Origin: a virus
Reading direction: 5' to 3' (one strand)
DNA length: 64,000 bases
IMG/VR virus record: IMGVR_UViG_3300021142_000021
Span: 18,376-82,375 of that record
Shown here: piece after piece, positions 29,269 through 38,768 of the stretch
Position numbering within the stretch: position 1 is the first letter of the stretch
How the letters are laid out: every line of letters begins with the position of its first letter
Position numbers and translations under genes: made by a program
Notes under the pieces: generated by a model
Databases searched by the model: none
Seen by the model: the letters and a program-made list of their open reading frames with translations, nothing else
Told to the model about the DNA's origin: nothing

Positions 29269-30114
29269 ATGAAAAGAATAGCAATATGTTTTAGTGGGCA
29301 ACCACGTACCTGGGAGAAGTGTAGTGATACATGGGATTTACTCTTCCATAAAATAGAAGAGAAATTTAATGCAGAAGTAGATATCTTTTGTCAAGCATGG
29401 GACTTTAATACATCATCACACGTAGTTGTGATCAACAAACCTGTAAATTTTCTACATTATACAGGTGTTGCTATATCTGAAGAAGAGAAGAAGAGACTAG
29501 TGAATGTAATGCAACCGAAAGATTTTATATTTGAAAATGAAACTGCTAGTTTATCATCTGTTTATCAGACACTAAACAGAAATAGAAATCAAATCATGCA
29601 GCACGGTGCAAGTGTAATTCCGTGGGCATCTAGTCAATTCTATGCTATAATGCGTAGTGCCCACCTTAAGAAAAAATATGAATTTGAACACGGATTTAAG
29701 TATGATATGTGTTTACGTATGAGATATGATCTTTTCTTCGATGAAGGTCAATTAGGATGTCTTCTAGGACACGATCTTGAGATGCCAGAATATAATACTC
29801 TTTATTCGTGTCATACTTCTCATGATGAACACACATTTCCTTATGTAAGATTGGGAGATGTTTTTTGGTATTCCGACAGCGTAACATTTGATAGAATATG
29901 TGATTTCTATAGATGGTATCCTGTTATTGGAAAGAAGAGTTTCCCTCATTCATCTGTCGGTACCGAACATACTCTTTATTTCTATGCAAAAATGTTGAAT
30001 ATGACTATAAGTCCTATATTAGTAGATCCGAAAATATTTAGAGAAGCGAGTTATCTAGATAAAAAAATTGAAGCTGGACTCACAGGAGGATTAGGTAATC
30101 ATGAACTCATCTAA
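29269..30114 (+). CDS. FIHTWD-family putative glycosyltransferase, copy 3 (variant)
   Basis: 281 residues. IAICFSGQPRTW opens the protein and LRMRYDLFFDEG is retained, but the HTWD motif is changed to FCQAWDF. This copy may therefore have a different donor or be catalytically altered. AATAAATA sits two bases before the ATG and is too close to be a useful late promoter. VFWYSDSVTFD stands in place of ICWIASS. Confidence 0.6.
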   Translation: MKRIAICFSGQPRTWEKCSDTWDLLFHKIEEKFNAEVDIFCQAWDFNTSSHVVVINKPVNFLHYTGVAISEEEKKRLVNVMQPKDFIFENETASLSSVYQTLNRNRNQIMQHGASVIPWASSQFYAIMRSAHLKKKYEFEHGFKYDMCLRMRYDLFFDEGQLGCLLGHDLEMPEYNTLYSCHTSHDEHTFPYVRLGDVFWYSDSVTFDRICDFYRWYPVIGKKSFPHSSVGTEHTLYFYAKMLNMTISPILVDPKIFREASYLDKKIEAGLTGGLGNHELI

Positions 30115-30961
30115 CTTAGAAGATCTCTTCCCGAGATCAAACACGTTTCGGATTGCTGTGTGTCTTAGTGGAGAACTTAGACACTGGAGAACAGCGGTGG
30201 CGAATATAAAGCAATTTTTCGAGTTTCCAGAATCTCAAAGATATATAAATGGAAATCAAAATCTGCCTATTACGACAGATTACTTTATACATACGTGGGA
30301 TACTAATACATGGCGATATTATAAGATGGAACATGTACATTTTAAGATTGAACCACATAGTGATAAGAGTGATGTATATGCGGCATATAATCCTAAGGGA
30401 ATGATTCAAGAACCGTGGGAGCAGCCTAGGTTTAAAAGAGCATGGGATTCTATGTTCTATAGTCATGCAAGAAGCGTAATGCTAAAAAGAGAGTACGAAT
30501 TAGAAAATAATTTTCAATATGATATGGTTGTTAAAAGCAGGTTCGATACTGTTTATAATCCGAGACATAAAATTCCATTAGATCTAATGACTACCAAAAT
30601 GTGTTATTCTCCACATGTTAGTTTAATGCCATTAGAATTTAATTATAACAACTTCGATGATGTCGTGTTTTATGGTGATAGTCCTACTATGGATTTAGTG
30701 GCTGATTTATATCATACGTATAAAATACTGCATTCACCAGAGAAATTACAAAAGGGATTAGAAACCAATGATGTAGATCCTTCAATGTACTACGGACCCG
30801 GATGTTTATTATATAATCATATGATAAGGTTAGGAATACATCCAGAACGACATCATACCTTTGACTACGCAATAGTTAGGTCGACTGCCGCTGAATTAAA
30901 CTTAGATGGAATTAAAGATTATGACGAAATTAGAAAAAAATGGTTTGATTGGTACATCTAG
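30101..30961 (+). CDS. FIHTWD-family putative glycosyltransferase, copy 4
   Basis: 286 residues with a slightly longer N-terminus. Landmarks: IAVCLSGELRHW (~18-29), DYFIHTWDTNTW, MVVKSRFDTVYNP and DVVFYGDSPTMD. It overlaps the previous gene by 14 bases. It is followed by two SGNH-like genes, the first point where the two expanded families interleave. Confidence 0.62.
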   Translation: MNSSNLEDLFPRSNTFRIAVCLSGELRHWRTAVANIKQFFEFPESQRYINGNQNLPITTDYFIHTWDTNTWRYYKMEHVHFKIEPHSDKSDVYAAYNPKGMIQEPWEQPRFKRAWDSMFYSHARSVMLKREYELENNFQYDMVVKSRFDTVYNPRHKIPLDLMTTKMCYSPHVSLMPLEFNYNNFDDVVFYGDSPTMDLVADLYHTYKILHSPEKLQKGLETNDVDPSMYYGPGCLLYNHMIRLGIHPERHHTFDYAIVRSTAAELNLDGIKDYDEIRKKWFDWYI

Positions 30962-31844
30962 GTTGCAGATCATCTGCGATGGAGATAGTTGGGTATTCGG
31001 TTGTGAGATTGCAGACCCGGAATTAGCTAAGAAATATTCAGCTGATACACACCCGGGTGCCTATGATTTTCTACCAGAGAATGATTGGTATCGCATACCA
31101 AAAATATTTCCTACGCATCTATCTAATCTATTAGATGCAGAAGTAATTAATCTATCCTGGCCAGCAGATGATAATGCAACCATTTTAAATCGGACAGTTG
31201 ATTTTATAACTAATACTTATATAGCAAGAGGTATATCCACTGATAATCTATTAGTAGTTATAGGATGGAGTAGTCCAGAGCGAAATTCATTCTGGTATAA
31301 AGACGATAATCTATCTCGACCGTTTAGACTATGGCCACAGGTTCCTAATTTTGATGTTCCTGCACAAGAAGAAATTTGGAAAACATATGTAACCTATCTC
31401 TGGAATGCTGAAGAGTATATACCGAGATATGTGCGTAATGTTATATATCTTCAGAATTTTTGTAAGGCACATAACATAAAATGGATGTGTTTCAACAGTT
31501 TTTATCAAACACCAAAGAAAACAATATCCGATTGGAAAGATTTAGATATCGCTGCAGAACTTGATTCTATAAAAGAAACAATGAAGCACCCGTATCATTT
31601 CAACTCTACAAGAGACGGTTTGACAAAATATAATGCCGTACTAGATTATAAGGCATTGTGGGATACAGTGGATCCTATTAGATTTTATAAGAAAGATATA
31701 CCTAATAACACATTCAAGTCATTTATAGAAAATCCTGATAGAAATATAAATCCTGTATTTACAGGATGGCATCCTAGTCCGGAAGCACACAAGGCATGGG
31801 CACAGGAATTAGCAACTTATATAAGAGACAATAATATAATATGA
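30906..31844 (+). CDS. SGNH/GDSL-like hydrolase or acyltransferase, copy 1
   Basis: Up to 312 residues. IICDGDSWVFG holds the nucleophile Ser block. NLSWPADDNATILNR supplies a Gly/Asn-like second block, VVIGWSSPERNSFW a third, and GWHPSPEAHKAWAQELA the C-terminal catalytic-type His. Such proteins remove or add acetyl or other acyl groups on glycans. The start is uncertain: ATG 30906, ATG 30921 or TTG 30963, the last falling just after the upstream stop and giving a protein that begins at the first core strand. Confidence 0.65.
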   Translation: MELKIMTKLEKNGLIGTSRLQIICDGDSWVFGCEIADPELAKKYSADTHPGAYDFLPENDWYRIPKIFPTHLSNLLDAEVINLSWPADDNATILNRTVDFITNTYIARGISTDNLLVVIGWSSPERNSFWYKDDNLSRPFRLWPQVPNFDVPAQEEIWKTYVTYLWNAEEYIPRYVRNVIYLQNFCKAHNIKWMCFNSFYQTPKKTISDWKDLDIAAELDSIKETMKHPYHFNSTRDGLTKYNAVLDYKALWDTVDPIRFYKKDIPNNTFKSFIENPDRNINPVFTGWHPSPEAHKAWAQELATYIRDNNII

Positions 31845-32698
31845 TCGATACCTTGTATACAAACGGGTGCAGCTGGACATCAGGTAATGAATTAGAGTGC
31901 GACATGGCATATCAGGATTACTTAATAGAACATGAACTAAGACATAGTCCAGTGGATAAGTGGGTTCTAATAGATAAAAATAATAAACCTGCAGGTCATG
32001 TCAATGATTACTGGTGTAAATTTAATTGGCCAGGAAAATTATCAGAGAAACTTGCTATACCTACCTTAATAGATCAATCAGTTGGTGGCGGCAGTAATTC
32101 TAGAATATTAAGACAGACATGTGAATTTATTAAAAACTATCCTATTCCTGCTAGAGAAAATCTTCTTCTTGTTATCGGTTGGACAATATCTGATAGGCAG
32201 GAATTATATTTAGATAATGGACAAGGATATGCAGACTGGGTCCAGTTTAATTCTAGCACTCAGTTTAGCAAATCAATACACAGAGAATTTTCGAAAGATA
32301 AAGACTTTGCAAATAGTATAGATCAGTTTCAGAAAAATTACATAACAAGTATTGATACTGAATACGCACAATTATACCAATATTTTCAACAAATATATCT
32401 GCTATCGAGTCTGCTATCGAGTCTTAATATAAAGTACCTGTTCTTCAATGCATTAACTGCCTGGTGGGAAGCAGGTAGCGGAAAGTACATATTAAATGTA
32501 GACGAAGTTTTCAAGAAGGAATTAGCATGGCAAAATAGTCATCCTAATATGATGCATCATAATAGAGGTTCGATGCACTCATTTGTTCACCGGAACGCCT
32601 TTCCACGCGGCCCGGATAAACATCCACTAGCATTAGCACATGATTTATGGGCAGAATATATTCTAACTCAATTAAAACAAAGAGGTATAGTTCAGTGA
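31841..32698 (+). CDS. SGNH-like protein, copy 2
   Basis: 285 residues. YTNGCSWTSGNE (~6-17) is the Ser block, QSVGGGSNSRIL (~81) the Gly/Asn block, LLLVIGWTISDRQE a conserved strand, and RGPDKHPLALAHDLWAEYI near the end carries the Asp/His pair. Paralogous to the preceding gene. ATGA overlap upstream, and GTGA overlap with the next gene. Probable role: O-acyl modification or removal on the phage-directed glycan. Confidence 0.65.
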   Translation: MIDTLYTNGCSWTSGNELECDMAYQDYLIEHELRHSPVDKWVLIDKNNKPAGHVNDYWCKFNWPGKLSEKLAIPTLIDQSVGGGSNSRILRQTCEFIKNYPIPARENLLLVIGWTISDRQELYLDNGQGYADWVQFNSSTQFSKSIHREFSKDKDFANSIDQFQKNYITSIDTEYAQLYQYFQQIYLLSSLLSSLNIKYLFFNALTAWWEAGSGKYILNVDEVFKKELAWQNSHPNMMHHNRGSMHSFVHRNAFPRGPDKHPLALAHDLWAEYILTQLKQRGIVQ

Positions 32699-33438
32699 AA
32701 ATAGCTATATGCTTCAACGGCCATCTTAGGACAGCTCTTGCGGCAGCACCTAATTTAATAAGATACTTCGGTGAACTATCACCTTGTATAGATGTGTTTA
32801 TACATACATGGGATCTAAGTGTGGATGCGGTGTACGAAACCAACCTAGACATAGAGGATCACAATCGGCCACCTATAGAAGTAACCAGCCGAGAATTACA
32901 GGAACTCTCTAAGGTGTATAATGTCAAGGGATTTGAAATAGATAATAATGAGTTAATTATAGAGAGATTTAACTCACCAGCAACGCCCCGGTTCTATTCA
33001 TTTTATAACAGTGTAAGATTAATGACAGACTATGAAATAGCAACTGGAACAAAGTACGATGTATGTATTAAACTTAGACCCGATATTATTTTTCCTAAGA
33101 AGAGACATTTAGCAGAAGAAGTCATCCGTTTTGTACTGGATAAAAAGTCTTTCTACTCTGATAATTGTACTTTGAAGTATTGTAAACCTATTATGATAGA
33201 TGATATATTCTGGCTATCATCTCCTGATATAATGAGAAGACTAAGTCTATATTTTTTCGATAATATGTTGTTGAATATGCATTTTTTCGATTATATAAAA
33301 CTATCTAATATACAGGTTAAAGACATGGTAGGAGGGCCTTATACCATCTATAGAACAGAAGCACTAATGTTGGATCCCTTAACTGAGTTTGACGCATGTC
33401 ACGAAATTGATCGAAAACTTTTTAGGATACTACACTGA
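32695..33438 (+). CDS. FIHTWD-family putative glycosyltransferase, copy 5
   Basis: 247 residues. I start it at GTG 32695, overlapping the upstream TGA, because all relatives begin within a few residues of the KIAxCF strand. A longer in-frame start lies inside the previous gene. Landmarks: IAICFNGHLRTA, DVFIHTWDLS, YDVCIKLRPDIIFP and DIFWLSSPDIM. It is closest to copy 7 (both have RLMTDYEIATG). Confidence 0.65.
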   Translation: MKIAICFNGHLRTALAAAPNLIRYFGELSPCIDVFIHTWDLSVDAVYETNLDIEDHNRPPIEVTSRELQELSKVYNVKGFEIDNNELIIERFNSPATPRFYSFYNSVRLMTDYEIATGTKYDVCIKLRPDIIFPKKRHLAEEVIRFVLDKKSFYSDNCTLKYCKPIMIDDIFWLSSPDIMRRLSLYFFDNMLLNMHFFDYIKLSNIQVKDMVGGPYTIYRTEALMLDPLTEFDACHEIDRKLFRILH

Positions 33439-34244
33439 TGAAGATTGCTGTATGCCTTAGTGCCCAGATAAGAACCGGTATCGACGCTGCACCTAATATA
33501 TTAAATTACTTAGGTGATTTATTACCTGATATAGATTTCTTTATACATACATGGGATAAAGAAACTATTTCTTACTGTGAATTAAATGAAAATCTGATGT
33601 TACCTAATATCTTTGATGTTACCGAACCATCTGTAGGAAATATGATATCGGCTCATCTTACGATGCCTGTAGGTAAAATAGATAAATTTCTAGACATATA
33701 TAAACCTAAAAAGTTTAAAATAGATAATCAAGAAACATATATTCAATCTCTGACAAGGCCTGGACCACCCGCCTTGTATTACAGTATGCATGAAGTAAAT
33801 GCGTTAAAACAAGAATACGAACGAGAGAATAATTTTACCTATGATGTTGTAATCGCTACGCGGCCAGATTTAATCTTCAGTTCAGATAAACACCTCGGTG
33901 ATGATCTAAAATCTATGGATTTAAACTCTAATCATATATACGGATTACGATGGGATAAAACACCAATTAATCTATTTGAGAATATATGTTTCACAGGTAG
34001 ATCAGATATTATAGATATTTCTACTAATTTTATTAATTGGGACCCTTCTTTTTTCGATACCACAGATACTCAAGAATTACATTATCGATATCTAATAGAG
34101 AATAATATTCTTCCATGCGACATAGCTTCTAAAGAGTTTATCGTGTACAGGTATTATCAGAAGTATTTGCATAGTCAGGGTAAGTCATATGATTCGATAA
34201 TTAAAGAATGGGTAGGTCCCTGTGGTAAAGGACTATATCAATGA
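33438..34244 (+). CDS. FIHTWD-family putative glycosyltransferase, copy 6
   Basis: 268 residues. Start and upstream stop share a base (TGATG). Landmarks: IAVCLSAQIRTG (Gly replaced by Ala in the usual CFSGQ), DFFIHTWDKE, YDVVIATRPDLIF and ENICFTGRSDII. Confidence 0.65.
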   Translation: MKIAVCLSAQIRTGIDAAPNILNYLGDLLPDIDFFIHTWDKETISYCELNENLMLPNIFDVTEPSVGNMISAHLTMPVGKIDKFLDIYKPKKFKIDNQETYIQSLTRPGPPALYYSMHEVNALKQEYERENNFTYDVVIATRPDLIFSSDKHLGDDLKSMDLNSNHIYGLRWDKTPINLFENICFTGRSDIIDISTNFINWDPSFFDTTDTQELHYRYLIENNILPCDIASKEFIVYRYYQKYLHSQGKSYDSIIKEWVGPCGKGLYQ

Positions 34245-34975
34245 AGATTGCTGTATGCTTTAGCGGACACTTTAGGGCGCCTTATGCTTCGTCTGTGAAC
34301 CTAAAAAGATACTTCGGTGAATTATTACCTGATATAGATGTCTTTGTTCATACATGGGATACAGACGGATATCGACCTTGGCTAGATGAAAAACAACATC
34401 TAGGACAGAATATCGTTATTCAAGAAACAATAACTGATAAACATCTAGAATATCTTTCTAAGATATACAATATAAAATCTTACGAGATCGAAAAAGAACT
34501 TGCTGGCGGTCTTAAGCACGGAATATCACCACTGTATTATTCATTCTATAAAAGTATAAGATTAATGACAGACTACGAAATAGCTACAGGCATTGACTAC
34601 GATGTGTGTATTAGACTTAGATTAGATACTATTTTTCCGCCAGCCCGGAGACTAAATACAGAGATCGTTAACTTTATAGAAGATAAGAACTCTTTCTATT
34701 CCGATAATTGCGAAGTTGTCGACAACGAAGTAATTAGGATAGATGAATTATATTGGATAGCATCTCCTAAAATAATGAGTCGTGCATCTTTATTTTTCTA
34801 TGATAATACATTATTAGATATGAGATTTTTTGAATACCTAAAGCATTCTAGGGTTAATATAAAAAATATGAAAGCGAGGGGATATACTATTTACAGACCA
34901 GAAACATATGGTTATCACCCAGTAGAAGAGTATGATACATGTTTCGACATAGATGCATTATATTATAAACCATGA
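34241..34975 (+). CDS. FIHTWD-family putative glycosyltransferase, copy 7
   Basis: 244 residues, ATGA overlaps at both ends. Landmarks: IAVCFSGHFRAP, DVFVHTWDTD, RLMTDYEIATGIDYDVCIRL, then RLDTIFPP and DELYWIASPKIM. The central part closely matches copy 5, so the two derive from a fairly recent duplication spanning or skipping copy 6. Confidence 0.65.
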   Translation: MKIAVCFSGHFRAPYASSVNLKRYFGELLPDIDVFVHTWDTDGYRPWLDEKQHLGQNIVIQETITDKHLEYLSKIYNIKSYEIEKELAGGLKHGISPLYYSFYKSIRLMTDYEIATGIDYDVCIRLRLDTIFPPARRLNTEIVNFIEDKNSFYSDNCEVVDNEVIRIDELYWIASPKIMSRASLFFYDNTLLDMRFFEYLKHSRVNIKNMKARGYTIYRPETYGYHPVEEYDTCFDIDALYYKP

Positions 34976-35607
34976 ACAATTTATACGTATACGGATGTAG
35001 TTTCAGTGAACCTTTTGGATTAGTGCCAGACGGAATCGCAACCATCAATGAAGATCTTACTCGAGATTTCCATGGAGTAGATTTCTGGGGGACACATTTA
35101 GCAGAGAGATTAGGGATAAATTGTATCTCTAAGAGCTGCGCTGGCCGAGGGTGGAATTACATAAATGATCGAATAGATGAAGATATAATAAGTTGGTCAA
35201 AGGATGATATTATTATTATTTCTCCTAGCTATTTTAGTAGATCAACCATTGAAGAATTTATCGATCCCGCATGTCAACACAATCTTGTAGATAGATTTAA
35301 ATCATGGGATGAAATAACCTTATATAATGAATCTAGATGGTGTCATAAAATTAAAACCTTACAATATCTAGGATATAAGGTATATACATGGGCAGTAGAA
35401 CCCACAAGATATGTCGGTGAAGTTAAAAACTTAATACCGGCAGACGGATTTTATAACTGGAAAGACTGGATGGATCAACATATGGAATATTGGCAAGATC
35501 CTACAAGAAATAAGTATCCGGGCGGAGATTGGCATTTTAATCCAATCTGCCATGTAGCTGTAGCTAACATAATGTACGAATTTATAACAAGATGTCAACC
35601 GCTATAA
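34972..35607 (+). CDS. SGNH-like protein, copy 3
   Basis: 211 residues. YVYGCSFSEPFG (~4-15) is the Ser block, SCAGRGWNYINDRI (~58) the Gly/Asn block, and DWHFNPICHVAVANIM (~185) the terminal His region. Shorter than copies 1 and 2. The tail overlaps the next gene by 16 bases. Confidence 0.6.
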   Translation: MNNLYVYGCSFSEPFGLVPDGIATINEDLTRDFHGVDFWGTHLAERLGINCISKSCAGRGWNYINDRIDEDIISWSKDDIIIISPSYFSRSTIEEFIDPACQHNLVDRFKSWDEITLYNESRWCHKIKTLQYLGYKVYTWAVEPTRYVGEVKNLIPADGFYNWKDWMDQHMEYWQDPTRNKYPGGDWHFNPICHVAVANIMYEFITRCQPL

Positions 35608-36344
35608 TAGTATCGGGTGTGATGCGTAATATGATTAATGCATCTAGTAGCTGGAGAAGTCTCCCGGGTGATTTCCATTTGGTAATAGATAGAGGTATCT
35701 ATAAGTCGCAAGGCAGAGAATTAGTAGGATATGCCGTAGATTCTTTAGCATATAACCTTAATAATTCTTCTGTCGAATTTAAATCTATTAATATATGTAC
35801 GGCAGATGAAATAAAAGAGTCTCATCCTAAATTATATCTTCATCCTACCATAGAGATGATATGGAAGTGGAGATACGCATATCATCTAATTCAATCTTAT
35901 CAATTAGAGAATTACGATAAGATATTACTTATACGGCCCGATCTATATACACAATTTGTTCAGCCCGTATCCAAATTAGATGATATAATACTAGAAGATA
36001 ATTATATATCTTCTACATCATTTATATACACAAAGAATGGTAGTCCGCACGCTAGTGATCTATTCCTGTATTGCAACATGCAAACATTTGGTGTCTTAAG
36101 TACATTGTACGAATATGCGGTGGAACATAGTTATACAGAAATACATAGTCTATTCGGTCAATTCCTGATAGATAAGAAAATAAAATTAGATAATAAACTC
36201 ATTGATGTAATACAGAACATAGTATTAAGAGACGATACGACTGATCATATGTTTGAAAATGGTCAATTAAGACACGGGTATAGCATTAATGATTTAGCAG
36301 AAGAAAAAAATAAATGGGATAACAAAATATGGAAAAAGCAATAG
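35592..36344 (+). CDS. Divergent FIHTWD-family protein, copy 8
   Basis: 250 residues. The opening strand TAIIVSGVMRNM and YDKILLIRPDLYTQF fit the family, but the HTWD motif is missing, with FHLVIDRGIYK in its place. The R-P-D motif is kept. It may use a different donor or act as a non-catalytic partner. The weakest member of the family. Confidence 0.5.
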   Translation: MSTAIIVSGVMRNMINASSSWRSLPGDFHLVIDRGIYKSQGRELVGYAVDSLAYNLNNSSVEFKSINICTADEIKESHPKLYLHPTIEMIWKWRYAYHLIQSYQLENYDKILLIRPDLYTQFVQPVSKLDDIILEDNYISSTSFIYTKNGSPHASDLFLYCNMQTFGVLSTLYEYAVEHSYTEIHSLFGQFLIDKKIKLDNKLIDVIQNIVLRDDTTDHMFENGQLRHGYSINDLAEEKNKWDNKIWKKQ

Positions 36345-37126
36345 TAGTTTGTGGTGATAGTTTTAATGTCGGAATAGGGTGTCGCGATTTAAAGAACGAA
36401 CCGTATGGTGCATTATTAGGTAAAGAACTAAATAAACCCGTAATTAATTTGGCAAAAGGTTCTAGTACCAATTTTAGTATATATCTGCAGGCAAAATATG
36501 CTGTAGATAAATTAAAAAATAAAACAGATTTAGTCCTAGTATCAAATACAAGCTATGATAGAGTAAATTGGTTTCCAGTCGACTTTGAACATAAGAATGC
36601 AGAAATAACAAATACTGTCGTAAATTATCATCAGTATCCTCCGTATGGCCCGGCCAGTTATATCACCCTACTAGACAATCCGATGAAGGATGATCCAGAA
36701 TATACAGGTGAAATGTTTACTGAAAATTATATGGGTGTAATCGATTATTGGGAGAATTTTGCGTCTAAGAATAGAGAATCAGGGTATTACAGAAGATTCA
36801 AAGATGAACCTAAAGAAAGAACAAAGATATTATACGATTTTGCTGCAAGCATACATGATCCAAGAATAGATCGTATACAATGTATAGGTGTTCTAACAAT
36901 GGCACATCAGTTACTGAAAAGGGCTGGGATAAGACACCTAATGCTAATAGATGATGTTAAAGAATATAGCAAATTTATGGATCCAACTAATCTAGTATAT
37001 GTCTCGTGGGGAGAATTAAGTAATAATTATCCGGACGATCTACCAAGTCTGCATACTTCTGCTGTCGGGCAACGTGTTGTATTTGATTCTGTTTTAACTA
37101 AACTAAAGGAAAATTCGTGGATATAA
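36329..37126 (+). CDS. SGNH-like protein, copy 4
   Basis: 265 residues. VVCGDSFNVGIG (~6-17) is a clear GDS(F)-type nucleophile block. NLAKGSSTNFSIYLQ follows, and SLHTSAVGQRVVFDSVL near the end is where the catalytic His is expected. It ends ten bases inside the next gene. Confidence 0.62.
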   Translation: MEKAIVVCGDSFNVGIGCRDLKNEPYGALLGKELNKPVINLAKGSSTNFSIYLQAKYAVDKLKNKTDLVLVSNTSYDRVNWFPVDFEHKNAEITNTVVNYHQYPPYGPASYITLLDNPMKDDPEYTGEMFTENYMGVIDYWENFASKNRESGYYRRFKDEPKERTKILYDFAASIHDPRIDRIQCIGVLTMAHQLLKRAGIRHLMLIDDVKEYSKFMDPTNLVYVSWGELSNNYPDDLPSLHTSAVGQRVVFDSVLTKLKENSWI

Positions 37127-38256
37127 AAAAAATTCCTAGAATAATTAATATAGATTCTAACCAGCAACCTGAAATTGAACATCTATATACCTTTAAAGAT
37201 TTTCCGGTTTTTATGGGAACTACTGAAAAGAGCATCGACGACGATTTAAGAGCAGATATGAATATCTATATCAATAAGATTGATGGTATGCTACAGGTTA
37301 ATCCGGTACTACCATTAGATATTGTTTACCAGCATGAACATAACTCTGGTACCACAGGAAAGGTATGGAAAGATCATCATTCAGAGTTAGCATTATTCCT
37401 GAGTAAACAAAAGCCACAGGCTATATTTGAAATAGGAGGTGCCCACGGTATTCTATCAAAAGAATATACATATGATAAGATTCCCTGGACAATCTTAGAA
37501 CCTAATCCTTCGCCAACTGAAAATTGCACGGCTACGTTTATCAAAGGATATTTTGACAGGGACTTTAAGTTTAATAAGTATTTCGATACTGTTGTTCATT
37601 CTCATGTATTTGAGCATATGTATAATCCCGATGAATTTATATCCTTGCTATCAACACTGATAGATGATGGTAAGAAGTTAGTATTCTCTATCCCAAACAT
37701 GAAAGGAATGTTAGAAAGAAAGTATCTAAACTTCATGAACTTTGAACATACATTCTATCTCGGTGATGAACATGCAGAATTCTTATTAGCGAAATATAAA
37801 TTTAGAATAGTAGATAAAACCTACTACACAGAAGATCATAGCATATTCTATTCTGTAATTAAAGATACAACAGTTACACCTATACAGATGCCCGTCGGCA
37901 TCTATGAAACGAATAAAATATTATTTTCAGAATATATAGATCATTATACAGCTCTTGTTGATAAACTTAATCAGCAAATTTCTATATCAAATAGTCCTGT
38001 CTACCAATTTGGCGCTCATGTATTTTCCCAATATTTAATAAATTTTGGATTAGATATTACGAAGATAGTATCCTTGTTAGATAACGATGTATCAAAACAA
38101 GGTAAAAGACTATACGGAACTACACTCTATGCAGAATCTCCTAAGGTGCTTAGGGGTATAAAGAATCCTATTGTATTACTTCAAGCTGGACCATTCTCAA
38201 ATGAGATTAAGAAAGATATCTTAGAAAATATCAATTCAACAACCATATTTCTGTAA
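37117..38256 (+). CDS. C-methyltransferase-type SAM enzyme
   Basis: 379 residues from GTG 37117 with AAAGGA upstream. FEIGGAHGILSKEY (~106-119) is the SAM loop and TILEPNPSP the acidic ribose-binding strand. HSHVFEHMYNPDEF matches the 'H-x-x-E-H' segment of sugar C-methyltransferases. VYQFGAHVFSQYLINFG and SLLDNDVSKQGKRLYG form the C-terminal Methyltransf_14-like domain. The N-terminus PVFMG resembles the Methyltransf_13 domain but lacks its zinc-binding cysteine set. Likely C-methylates a nucleotide-bound keto-sugar. Confidence 0.75.
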   Translation: MDIKKIPRIINIDSNQQPEIEHLYTFKDFPVFMGTTEKSIDDDLRADMNIYINKIDGMLQVNPVLPLDIVYQHEHNSGTTGKVWKDHHSELALFLSKQKPQAIFEIGGAHGILSKEYTYDKIPWTILEPNPSPTENCTATFIKGYFDRDFKFNKYFDTVVHSHVFEHMYNPDEFISLLSTLIDDGKKLVFSIPNMKGMLERKYLNFMNFEHTFYLGDEHAEFLLAKYKFRIVDKTYYTEDHSIFYSVIKDTTVTPIQMPVGIYETNKILFSEYIDHYTALVDKLNQQISISNSPVYQFGAHVFSQYLINFGLDITKIVSLLDNDVSKQGKRLYGTTLYAESPKVLRGIKNPIVLLQAGPFSNEIKKDILENINSTTIFL

Positions 38257-38286
38257 CACATTTACGAAATACAGATTAAATATACA

Positions 38287-38294
38287 TATAAATA
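38287..38294 (+). promoter_or_regulatory. Canonical T4-type late promoter TATAAATA
   Basis: TATAAATA lies in a 53-base gap that breaks the overlapping gene chain. TACGGAG follows as a ribosome site for ATG 38310. It probably starts a second late transcript within the glycan block. Confidence 0.65.
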
Positions 38295-38309
38295 GTACGG
38301 AGATACATC

Positions 38310-38768
38310 ATGACAATTATACAACTCATTCAACCGAAATTCGTAAAAAAACCGTGGGGTCACGAATTATGGATTGCAGATGGTGTAAGAACACCATACG
38401 CAAATAAAAAGATATTATTCAATGCAGGTAACCAAACAAGCCTTCAAGTTCATAAGCACAAATATGAAACAAGCTATGTTATAAGCGGTACAGGCATACT
38501 TCTTCTATCAGATAAGTTCTTTAATGTAGATTTATATGTTAATGGAAATATGTCAGCAGAAGAAATAAAAGATCACATTGATAGTTTGAGATCGGTACCT
38601 TTATCCCCAGATGTAATTTTCGATATATCGCCTGGCCACTTACATAGAGTGGTAGCAACCACAGATCTAACCTTCATGGAAACAAGTACAGCAGAATTAG
38701 ATGATGTCATGCGACTATTAGATGATACAAATAGGCAGAATGGTAGAATCGATGCAGAACACAAATAA
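38310..38768 (+). CDS. Cupin sugar-phosphate isomerase-like protein
   Basis: 152 residues. VKKPWGHELWIAD (~11-23) is the signature start of mannose-6-phosphate-isomerase-type cupins. LQVHKHKYETSYVISG (~45-60) carries the two metal-binding His residues and the Glu of cupin motif 1. SPGHLHRVVA (~110-119) is motif 2. Probably isomerises a sugar or sugar phosphate that feeds the neighbouring nucleotidyltransferase. Confidence 0.72.
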   Translation: MTIIQLIQPKFVKKPWGHELWIADGVRTPYANKKILFNAGNQTSLQVHKHKYETSYVISGTGILLLSDKFFNVDLYVNGNMSAEEIKDHIDSLRSVPLSPDVIFDISPGHLHRVVATTDLTFMETSTAELDDVMRLLDDTNRQNGRIDAEHK

